A stretch of 55,439 nucleotides of DNA, taken from assembly GCA_021791495.1 (NCBI GenBank), contig JAJYWN010000009.1, positions 1-55,439 of the forward strand, given 5' to 3'. Positions 25,113 through 34,547 of the stretch are shown in pieces. The notes below the pieces were generated by a model. That model saw nothing but the letters and a program-made list of their open reading frames with translations. It had not been told where the DNA came from and did not search any database. Positions within the stretch are counted from its first letter, which is position 1. Every line of letters begins with the position of its first letter. This DNA comes from Bacillota bacterium. Lineage in GTDB: Bacteria > Bacillota > Sulfobacillia > JAJYWN01. The translations under genes and the position numbers were made by a program.

Positions 25113-28100
25113 CTAGTCCGACACGGCCAGGAACGCACCGGCGACCTTCGCCAGGAGTTGCTGGTCCTTGTAGTGCTGGAGCTGGATAGCCTTGGCCGGG
25201 CACTCGCCCGCGCAGGTCCCGCACCCCTGGCACATGACGGCTTCGATCTCCGCCGCGCCGTCTTTGTTGATCTTGGGAACGTTGAAGGGGCACACCCGCA
25301 CGCACGTGAGGCAGGCCGCGCACTTTTCCGGGTCCACCGTGGCGACGACGCCGCCCACCATCAGGTTCTTCTGCGACAGGATGTTCATGGCCCGCGCCAC
25401 CGCGCCCTGGGCCTGGTAGATGCTTTCCGTGGCGAACTTCGGCGAATGAGCTCCGCCGCACAGGAACACGCCCTGGCTGGGGAAGTCCATCGGCGCCAGC
25501 TTGGCGTGGGTCTCCATGAAAAACCCGTCCTCGTTCAAGGGGATCTTCAGCATGGTGCCCAGCTCCGCCGCACCCTCGTTCGGCACGGTGGCCGCCGCCA
25601 GCACCACCAGATCCGGCGAAAGCCGCAGTGTCTCGCCGGTGGTGGAATCATCCACCGTCACGGCCAGCCGCCCGCTGGGCAGCGCCTCTCTCGTGATCTC
25701 CGGCGGCTTGTCGTCGGGGAAGCGGATGAACATGACGCCCGCCTCGCGCGCCTTACGGTAGTAGTGCTCCATGAACCCGTAGGTCCGCATGTCGCGGAAC
25801 AGGATGTAGACCTCGGCCTTCGGGTTCCTCTTCTTCACCGCCAGGGCGTTCTTCACCGACTCGGCGCAGCAGGTGCGGCTGCAGTACTTGTGGTTATCGT
25901 CGCGCGAGCCCACGCACTGCACCATGACGATCTGCCGGGCCTGCGCCGTCCAGGGATCGCCCTCTTTCACCAATTCCTCGAACTCTAACCCCGTGATGAC
26001 GTCGTCGTCGGTGCCGTACATGTAGCTCTCCGGCCGCATCTCCTGCCCGCCAGTGGCCACCACCACGACACCGTGCTCCAGCTTCTGCATGGGCCGCGGC
26101 CCCGTGGACCCTTGCTCGCCCCACCCCAGACTGATGGTGGTGGTGAAAGCCCCGGCGTGCCCGCCGAAGTCCTCGATCCGGGCTTCGGTGAAGGTGTGGA
26201 TGAGCGGGTTGGTCTCCACCTGATGGATCAGGCCGTGCAGGTACCCCTGGATGTCCTCCGACTCCAAAGTGAAGTGCAGCCGCCGCAGGTTGCCGCCCAG
26301 CTCTTTCTCTTTCTCCAGCAGGTACGTCTCGATACCCTGGCCGGCGAAGGTCAAGGCCGCCGTCATGCCGGCCACCCCGCCTCCCACCACCAGGGCCCGC
26401 GGCGTGACCGGAACCGGCAGCAAGGTGAGGGGTTCGTGCCGCCGCACCTTACTAACGGCCATCCGTACCAGGTCCTTCGCCTTCGACGTGGCCAGCGCCG
26501 GGTTATCCCGGTGCACCCAGGAGCATTGGTCGCGGATGTTGGCCATCTCGAAGAGGAACTGGTTTAGCCCGCCCTCCCGCAGAGCCTCGCGGAAGAGGGG
26601 CTGGTGCGTCCGGATGGTGCAGCTGGCCACCACCACTCGGTTCAAGTTGTGTTCCTTGATGTGGGCGCTGATCTTGGCCAGGGTGTCCTGGGAACAGGTG
26701 AAAAGGTTGTCCTCCGCGACCACCACTCCCGGCAGCTTCTTGGCCGACTCGACCACGCCCTTGACGTCGACCACGCTGGCGATGTTGATGCCGCAGTGGC
26801 AGATGTAGACGCCTATGCGCGGCTCATCGCCCTTGACGTTGCGCTCCGGCGGGTAGACCTTGCGCCGCGCCATGGTGCCGCGCGCCCCCGCCAGCATCGC
26901 GCCGGCCTGGGCCGCCGCCGCGCTGGCGTTCATCACCGTCTCCGGAATATCGCGTGGCCCCTGGAAAGCGCCGGCCACGAAGACCCCGCGCCGCGACGTC
27001 TCCGTGGGGCGCGCCCAATGCGTCCAGGCGAACCCGTCCTCGTTCAGCCGGACCCCGGTCGCCTCAGCGAGCTGGGCCGCGGCCTTGGGCGGGCGCACGC
27101 CCACCGCCAGGACCACCAGATTGAAGGTCTCGCTGACGATCTCGCCGCCCGACAGGTACTTGATCACCAGATCGCCGGTGACCGGATCTTCCTTCACCGA
27201 CGAAATCATCCCCGACACATAGCGCACGCCGGTCTTCTTGGCCGAGTCCACGTAGCGGTCGAATCCCTTGCCGTAAGACCGCACATCAAGGTAGAAGATG
27301 GTCGGGTGCACCCGTTTGTCGTGCTCCCGGGCGATCAGCGCTTCCTTAGTCGAGTACATGCAGCAGATGGAGGAGCAATACCCCGCCCCGCCGTTGGCCG
27401 CCGCCTCGCCGCACTCGCGCGAGCCCACGCACTGGATGAAGGCGATCTTCTCGGGGACCTTATCGTCCGACAGCCGCTCGACGTGGCCTTTCGAAGGGCC
27501 CGTTGCCGAAAGCAGGCGCTCGAACTCCAGGCTGGTCATGACGTTCTGGTAGGTGCCGTACCCGTACTGGCCGCGGACATGCGGGTCGAACAGGTCATAT
27601 CCGGGGGCCAGAATGGCCGCCCCCACCGGCACTTCAACGATCTCTTCCTTATCGTCGTGGTGCACGGCCTTTTTCTGGCAAGCCGCCTCGCACTGGAGGC
27701 ACTCCGAACAAACGCCGCAGTTCAGGCAGCGCTTGGCCTCGGCGATGGCCGTCTCACGGTCATAGCCGATGAGCACCTCGCCGAAACTGGCCGTCCCTTC
27801 CTTCACCATCTCGGCCAACTGCGGGTTACGCCGTACCTGACGGCGCCGCCCCGGGGCGATGGCCACGTTATCCGGCACCGGGAGTTTCGGGGGCTTCGGC
27901 AGCCCGCGCCCGGCCCGCAAGTCGGTCCCGCGCAGATAGCGGTCGATGGAGATAGCCGCCTCGCGCCCCGACGCCACGCTGTCCACGATAGAGGCCGGCC
28001 CATTGACGGAGTCGCCGGCGGCGAAGACGCCTTCCACCGGTGTGCCCTTGGTGAGCGGATCTACCACGATGGTGCCCTGACGCGTGGCTTCCAGCCCTTC

Positions 28101-29849
28101 GAGCCCCTTCAAGAGCTCAAGGTCCGAAGTCTGGCCGATGGCCATGATGATGGTATCGCAGTCGAAGACCGTCTCCGACCCATCGATGAACTTAGGGTTG
28201 AAGCGGTGGTCGGCATCGAAGACCGAAGCGACCTTCAAGGTCTCGATGCCCTTCACCCACCCGTTTTCGTCGCCCAGGATGCGCTTCGGTCCGAAACGGT
28301 GGTGCATGATGATGCCCTCTTCGAGGGCCTCTTCCACTTCCCAGTCGTGGGCCGGCATCTCCTCGGGCGACTCCAGGCAGACCAGGTGCACTTCTTTCGC
28401 GCCCAGGCGCAAGGCCGAACGGGCCGCGTCCAAGGCCACCGTCTGGTCGGACTGCTGCCGTCCAAGGCGCAGGGCCGAGCGGGCCGCGTCGATGGCCACG
28501 TTGCCCCCACCGATGATGAGTACCTTCTCGCCCACCCGCGGCTGGCGCCCGAGGTTGATGTCGCGGAGGAAGTCCACGCCGTACATGACGCCCTTGGCGT
28601 CGGAGCCGTCAATGCGTAAGGAGCGGCTTTTCTGCATACCCACGGCCAACAGGATGGCCTGGTATCCATCGTCCCGCAGCTGCTGCAGGGTGATGTCTTT
28701 CCCCACCTGCACGCCGCCCCGGAACTGGATCCCATGGTCCAGGAGCCACTGCACCTCGCGGTCCAGCAGCTCATCGGAGAGCCGGTAACGCGGGATGCCG
28801 TAGCGCATCATCCCGCCGGGTTTCTCCATGGCGTCGAAGACGGTCACGGGGTACCCCAGTTTCGTCAGTTCATAGGCGGCCGTCAGGCCGGCCGGCCCGC
28901 CGCCCACCACCGCCACCTTCTCCGACCGGTCCAGGGAGGCCAGCTGCGGCTTGGCCGCTCCCTCCCAGCCGTAGTCGGCGGCCGCCCGCTTCAGAGCGGC
29001 GATGGAGATGGGGTCGTCGATGGTGCCGCGGTTGCATTCGCCCTCGCAGGGGTGATGGCAGACCCGGCCGCAAATGCCGGCAAAGGGCATATTCCGTCGG
29101 ACCACATCCAGGGCCTCGGAGAACTTACCCTGAGAGATCAGGGCCGTGTAGCCCTGGACGTTGCACCCGGCCGGACAGGTGTTCCGGCATGGCGGGATAC
29201 CCCGCTTCTCGATCAGATACTTATTGGGCACTGCCTGTGGAAAAAGCTTGTGGATGGCCTTACGGGACGAAAGCCCCTGGTTAAAGCGGTCGGCCACCTC
29301 GACCGGGCACACCGCCTCGCAGTCGCCGCAGGCCGTGCATTCCTTGATGTCCACGTACCGCGGGCGTTTCCGGATGGTGGCGGTGAAATTGCCGGCCTGC
29401 CCGTTCAGCTTCAAGAGATCCGAGTTTGTATACAGCTCGATGTTGGGATGGTTCTGGGTATCGGTCATCCGTGGGCCCATCAGGCACATGGCGCAGTCGT
29501 TGGTGGGGAAAGTCTTGTCTAGCTGCGACATCTTCCCGCCCACCGACGAGTCGGCGGTCACCAGATGCACCAGGTACCCGGCGTTGGCCAGGTCCAGGGA
29601 GGCCTGCATCCCGGCGATACCGGCCCCAAGAACCAGGACCGAACCGACCTTGGCCTTCCCCAACACCCCTTCGGTCTCGCCAGCGCCCGCGCCCGGCTTA
29701 ACGGCCGAAGCCGTCGCCACCGCCGCTCCTCCCGTGCCGCCGCTCCCAGCCCCCGCCCCGGTCCGCGGGCTGCCTCTGCGAGTGCCCCCGCGTCGGGCCG
29801 CTTCCGCTGCCAGAGGCCGCTTCTCCACGACTTCTTTCCCTACACTCAT
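25113..29849 (-). CDS. hdrA: giant HdrA: HdrA / NfnB(GltD)-like / HdrA fusion
   Basis: About 1578 aa, much longer than ordinary HdrA (roughly 650-1000). Order: Gly/Ala-rich leader (1-65); HdrA FAD loop LGAGIAGMQAS (about 70); ferredoxin-like CTACGDCEAVCP (about 170); NfnB/GltD-like Cys region CRNTCPAGCN (about 216); GltD FAD loop VVGGGPAGLTAA (about 311); NAD(P)H loop IIGGGNVAID (about 443); CLNCGVCSECLQC (about 706); remaining HdrA half with CVGSREC (about 804); a complete second HdrA with CHCG (about 1018), FAD loop VVGGGVAGMTAA (about 1150) and CVGSRDD; and two C-terminal [4Fe-4S] motifs (about 1507-1555). Such a build predicts NAD(P)H-linked flavin-based bifurcation coupled to MetFV. ATG 29849 has GAGGTG nine bases upstream; GTG 29861 is an alternative. 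A 20-residue internal duplication sits in the NAD(P)H domain. Confidence 0.92.
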   Translation of the reverse strand: MSVGKEVVEKRPLAAEAARRGGTRRGSPRTGAGAGSGGTGGAAVATASAVKPGAGAGETEGVLGKAKVGSVLVLGAGIAGMQASLDLANAGYLVHLVTADSSVGGKMSQLDKTFPTNDCAMCLMGPRMTDTQNHPNIELYTNSDLLKLNGQAGNFTATIRKRPRYVDIKECTACGDCEAVCPVEVADRFNQGLSSRKAIHKLFPQAVPNKYLIEKRGIPPCRNTCPAGCNVQGYTALISQGKFSEALDVVRRNMPFAGICGRVCHHPCEGECNRGTIDDPISIAALKRAAADYGWEGAAKPQLASLDRSEKVAVVGGGPAGLTAAYELTKLGYPVTVFDAMEKPGGMMRYGIPRYRLSDELLDREVQWLLDHGIQFRGGVQVGKDITLQQLRDDGYQAILLAVGMQKSRSLRIDGSDAKGVMYGVDFLRDINLGRQPRVGEKVLIIGGGNVAIDAARSALRLGRQQSDQTVALDAARSALRLGAKEVHLVCLESPEEMPAHDWEVEEALEEGIIMHHRFGPKRILGDENGWVKGIETLKVASVFDADHRFNPKFIDGSETVFDCDTIIMAIGQTSDLELLKGLEGLEATRQGTIVVDPLTKGTPVEGVFAAGDSVNGPASIVDSVASGREAAISIDRYLRGTDLRAGRGLPKPPKLPVPDNVAIAPGRRRQVRRNPQLAEMVKEGTASFGEVLIGYDRETAIAEAKRCLNCGVCSECLQCEAACQKKAVHHDDKEEIVEVPVGAAILAPGYDLFDPHVRGQYGYGTYQNVMTSLEFERLLSATGPSKGHVERLSDDKVPEKIAFIQCVGSRECGEAAANGGAGYCSSICCMYSTKEALIAREHDKRVHPTIFYLDVRSYGKGFDRYVDSAKKTGVRYVSGMISSVKEDPVTGDLVIKYLSGGEIVSETFNLVVLAVGVRPPKAAAQLAEATGVRLNEDGFAWTHWARPTETSRRGVFVAGAFQGPRDIPETVMNASAAAAQAGAMLAGARGTMARRKVYPPERNVKGDEPRIGVYICHCGINIASVVDVKGVVESAKKLPGVVVAEDNLFTCSQDTLAKISAHIKEHNLNRVVVASCTIRTHQPLFREALREGGLNQFLFEMANIRDQCSWVHRDNPALATSKAKDLVRMAVSKVRRHEPLTLLPVPVTPRALVVGGGVAGMTAALTFAGQGIETYLLEKEKELGGNLRRLHFTLESEDIQGYLHGLIHQVETNPLIHTFTEARIEDFGGHAGAFTTTISLGWGEQGSTGPRPMQKLEHGVVVVATGGQEMRPESYMYGTDDDVITGLEFEELVKEGDPWTAQARQIVMVQCVGSRDDNHKYCSRTCCAESVKNALAVKKRNPKAEVYILFRDMRTYGFMEHYYRKAREAGVMFIRFPDDKPPEITREALPSGRLAVTVDDSTTGETLRLSPDLVVLAAATVPNEGAAELGTMLKIPLNEDGFFMETHAKLAPMDFPSQGVFLCGGAHSPKFATESIYQAQGAVARAMNILSQKNLMVGGVVATVDPEKCAACLTCVRVCPFNVPKINKDGAAEIEAVMCQGCGTCAGECPAKAIQLQHYKDQQLLAKVAGAFLAVSD
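28405..28500 (-). repeat. 60-bp-period tandem duplication inside hdrA
   Basis: Two copies of about 35 bp, at 28405-28439 and 28465-28499, are nearly identical with a few substitutions and lie exactly 60 bp apart. In protein this duplicates (A)(I/L)DAARSALRLG with RQQSDQTV between, adding 20 residues in frame after the GGGNVAID nucleotide loop. NfnB/GltD relatives have, to my knowledge, a single copy. Confidence 0.75.
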
Positions 29850-29862
29850 CTGGGTGGCCACC

Positions 29863-30852
29863 TCACAGAAGCCCGTGCGCGGCCAGCACGGGAACAGGAT
29901 CGGTGATATGCCGCTTTAGCCAGGACCGGACCCCCCTGGTGCCCAGGGCCAATCCCAAAAGCTCGGTGAAGTAGAAGATGGGGACGGGCGCCTCAGCCGA
30001 GCCGCCGCCCGCGGCGCCCGTGACGCCGGTGACCCCGCCGTTGCCGGCCGCCGTCGCCGCCGCACCTATGCCTTGCGGCTGCCGGGTGTCCAAGTTCGCC
30101 TGGCACATCGGGCAGGCCGTGACGATGGCCTGGGCTCCGGCCCGCCGGGCAGCCCCGGTAATGGTCCCGGTGAGCTGTACCACGTACTCCGGCCTGGTCA
30201 AGGTCAGACTGGCGCCGCAGCACTCGGTCTTATAGGACCACCGCACCACCGTGGCGCCGGCCGCTTCCATGATGCGGTCCATGCTCTTCGGCTGCTCGGG
30301 GTCCTCGAAAGCCACCGCTCCCGGCGGCCTCTGCAGCAGGCACCCGTAGTAGGTGGCCACCTTCAGGCCCGTCAGCGGCTTCTTTCCGGCCACCCCCGCC
30401 GCCACCGCCTTCAGCCCTTCGGGAGCCGACAGCGGTTCCAAGGGGTGGAGGACCCGCAACTTACCTTCATACCGCCGCCCGGTGGCCGCCTGGACCTCGT
30501 CGTTGATGCGCCTGCCCTCGGCCTGGTCCGTCGCCACCTCGTGATGGGCCTGCCGGAAGGCCGAGTAGCATGCCGCGCAGGGGACGATGAGGTCGCGCCC
30601 CGCCCGTTCGGCGAGCGAAAGATTGCGGAGAGGTAAGGCCGTGGCCAGGAAGTTACTGGTGGCGTGGGCCGACGTGGCCCCGCAGCAAGACCAGTCGTCC
30701 AGTTCGTGCAGACTGAGGCCGAGTGCTGCCGCCACGGCCCGGAAGGATTCGTCGAACTCGCTGGCGGTAGAGTGCAGGGAACATCCTGGATAGTAAGTGT
30801 AGTCCCTGGTCAGCGTCGCCGCCGTGGTCATCTGCGTTGCCGGGGTAGCCAT
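29863..30852 (-). CDS. hdrB: HdrB-like subunit (heterodisulfide reductase, CCG domains)
   Basis: 329 aa. Two CCG-type motifs mark HdrB: DDWSCCGATSAHATSN followed by PCAACYSAF, and ECCGASLTLTRP followed by ACPMCQANLD; these bind the non-cubane [4Fe-4S] clusters. In acetogens the protein is a redox subunit of the MetFV-HdrABC-MvhD complex rather than a CoM-S-S-CoB reductase. A Gly/Ala/Thr-rich insert (GIGAAATAAGNGG, about residues 255-285) separates the second motif from the C-terminal segment. ATG at 30852 overlaps the hdrC stop (TGATG); a longer start inside hdrC would give an Arg-rich leader and is rejected. Confidence 0.92.
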   Translation of the reverse strand: MATPATQMTTAATLTRDYTYYPGCSLHSTASEFDESFRAVAAALGLSLHELDDWSCCGATSAHATSNFLATALPLRNLSLAERAGRDLIVPCAACYSAFRQAHHEVATDQAEGRRINDEVQAATGRRYEGKLRVLHPLEPLSAPEGLKAVAAGVAGKKPLTGLKVATYYGCLLQRPPGAVAFEDPEQPKSMDRIMEAAGATVVRWSYKTECCGASLTLTRPEYVVQLTGTITGAARRAGAQAIVTACPMCQANLDTRQPQGIGAAATAAGNGGVTGVTGAAGGGSAEAPVPIFYFTELLGLALGTRGVRSWLKRHITDPVPVLAAHGLL

Positions 30853-31544
30853 CAGTCCAGCCCCCCTTCGCCCATGGCGCCGCCTCCGTCGCCGGCTCCG
30901 CACGAGCCGGCTCCGCCCATGTCCCCGTCGGCGTCGCCGCCCGTCCCGCCTGCCGCGGCGCCTCCCCTGCCGCCTCCGGCCGCACCCGCGCCTCGGGCGT
31001 CGTCCGCCCCGGCGGCCCGCCGGAACAGCCTATCTACCTCTCGCAGGTGGTGGATACGCTTGGGCAGGAGCTTGAGCTTGCCCTTCCGTAACATGGCCAG
31101 CCCCAGCGCCAGGTCGGCGGTGTAGGTGCCGCTGCGCATCTTATAGAGCCCGATCATCCCCAGCTCGTAAGAGCGCCCCAGGCCGCGCACGCTCGACAGG
31201 AAGGAGGAATGGAAGGCGGCCACGTAGCGGTCACCCGGTGTTACCCGGGCAGCCGTCGCGGCCGCCTTCAAGGCGTCATTGACCTTGGATATGTCGATAC
31301 CGTTGGGACACCGTGCCTGGCAGGTCTTGCAGCCCGTGCAAACCCAGGGGGTCCGCGCGGCGATGAGCCTCGCCCTGGCCCCTAGCTGCACCAGGCGTAC
31401 CACCTGATGGGGCAGGATGTCCATGGCGAACGCCATCGGGCACCCGCCCGAACACTTCATGCACTGATAGCACCGCCGGATCGGTTGCCCGCTTCTCTCT
31501 TCGATGCTGATGGCGAAAAATGGTACGGGAACAATGGCCGTCAC
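30852..31544 (-). CDS. hdrC: HdrC-like ferredoxin subunit with Gly-rich tail
   Basis: 230 aa. Two [4Fe-4S] motifs, CYQCMKCSGGCP (about 25-36) and CTGCKTCQARCP (about 69-80), followed by the usual helical HdrC body to about residue 175. The last about 50 residues are nearly all Gly, Ala and Asp (for example GGGRGGAAAGGTGGDADGD) and must be disordered. GTG start with AGGGGG six bases upstream. First gene of hdrCBA-mvhD-metVF; 276 bp and a hairpin separate it from acsE, so it probably has its own promoter, though I could not find a good one. Confidence 0.9.
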   Translation of the reverse strand: MTAIVPVPFFAISIEERSGQPIRRCYQCMKCSGGCPMAFAMDILPHQVVRLVQLGARARLIAARTPWVCTGCKTCQARCPNGIDISKVNDALKAAATAARVTPGDRYVAAFHSSFLSSVRGLGRSYELGMIGLYKMRSGTYTADLALGLAMLRKGKLKLLPKRIHHLREVDRLFRRAAGADDARGAGAAGGGRGGAAAGGTGGDADGDMGGAGSCGAGDGGGAMGEGGLD

Positions 31545-31785
31545 GGGACACCCCCTGATGGGTTCTCGCAGGTTCTTTACCTTTGCCCGTTTTCTTTAGG
31601 GACGCGCCGGCCAACCGGGAGTATTCAGTTTGACGAGTGTGTTTCGACCCCTGCTACAGGTGTACTCCGTCGAATGAGCCCACGGCCCGATCGTGAGAGC
31701 CCACAGGTGTGTCACTTGTTTTGAACGGGGAGCCTATGCTGTTCCGCGCGAAAATCGCCGCGCCGCCCTGCGTCGTCTAAACAGA

Positions 31786-31808
31786 GACCGTCCGGCGGGC
31801 GGACGGTC
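31786..31808 (-). terminator. hairpin after acsE
   Basis: Perfect 9-bp stem GACCGTCCG/CGGACGGTC with a 5-base loop, starting 13 bp past the acsE stop codon. On the minus strand it is followed by TCTGTTTAG, a modest U-rich stretch. It probably ends the acs transcript and isolates the hdr-met genes. Confidence 0.65.
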
Positions 31809-31820
31809 CGTTATCCGGGT

Positions 31821-33714
<1,894 letters not shown>

Positions 33715-33774
33715 TCCTACCCCTCCTTGTACCACATACTTTGAGGCCGCAAACCAAAAGGGAGGGCCCGTGGC

Positions 33775-34533
33775 CTATCTCAGGCCAGGGACCTTCCCCA
33801 TGATTTCATAGACGGCCTTCACCGCCGCGGAACCGGCGGGAAGTTCGAAAAGCGGTTTCCCATCAAGGTCAAACTGCTCGACGTTTTCGTCTTCAGGAAC
33901 GGTACCGATCACATCGAGGCCGGTCTTCTCGATTTCTCCGGCCAGACGGGCCATATCCCCGTCTCGGACCTTACTGACCACAAGGTAGACGTGGTCGACC
34001 TGCGTCTTCAACTCATCGATGACTTCCTTCACGCGGCCCGCCGAACGGATGCCGCGCGCGCTGGCGTCGGACAGGACGAACAGATAGTCGACGTCCTGTG
34101 CCACGCGCCGGGACAGGTGCTCCAGCCCAGCCTCGTTATCCAACACCAGGTAGTCATAGTTCTTTGACAGGGCGCCCATGTTGGCCTTGACCAGGTCGTT
34201 CGGGTAGCAGTAGCACCCCGGCCCCTCCGGCTGCCCCATGGCGATGAGGTCCACGAAATCACTTTCGGCGATAGCCGATGCCAGCCGGTACTCGATAAAC
34301 TGCTGTTTGCTCATGCCGGCCGGCAACGGACCCAAGTTCTTCGTTTCGGCGATGAAGTCGGAGATGAAATGTTCCAGCTTCAGGCCCAACGCCTCGTTGA
34401 GGTTGGAGTTCGGGTCGGCGTCAATGGCCAAGATGGCCTTCTGCTTTTTCTCGGTCAGGTACCTGATGACCAGCGCCGTGAACGTCGTTTTGCCTGTCCC
34501 GCCTTTCCCTGCTACCGCTATGGTAGTGGGCAT
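33775..34533 (-). CDS. cooC: CooC-type nickel-insertion ATPase (second copy)
   Basis: 252 aa MinD/ParA-like ATPase with deviant Walker A GKGGTGKTT near the N-terminus, AIDADPNSNLNEALG and DNEAGLEHLSRR. The Cys pair CYC (GPGCYCYPND) used by CooC proteins to bind Ni at the dimer interface is present. It should help insert or reduce nickel in ACS or CODH. It differs clearly from the other CooC at 42381-43154; position after acsV suggests a role with ACS (AcsF-like), an inference. ATG 34533 with GGAGG eight bases upstream, 14 bp after the acsV stop. Confidence 0.9.
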   Translation of the reverse strand: MPTTIAVAGKGGTGKTTFTALVIRYLTEKKQKAILAIDADPNSNLNEALGLKLEHFISDFIAETKNLGPLPAGMSKQQFIEYRLASAIAESDFVDLIAMGQPEGPGCYCYPNDLVKANMGALSKNYDYLVLDNEAGLEHLSRRVAQDVDYLFVLSDASARGIRSAGRVKEVIDELKTQVDHVYLVVSKVRDGDMARLAGEIEKTGLDVIGTVPEDENVEQFDLDGKPLFELPAGSAAVKAVYEIMGKVPGLR

Positions 34534-34547
34534 GTCCAACACCTCCC

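Noticed and set aside
26604-28619. 671-codon plus-strand frame, and a 508-codon one at 24462-25988
   Set aside because: Both are antisense to hdrA/mvhD and explained by high GC and codon bias.
31545-31740. Promoter for hdrC
   Set aside because: No pair of -35 and -10 hexamers with acceptable spacing was found on the minus strand.
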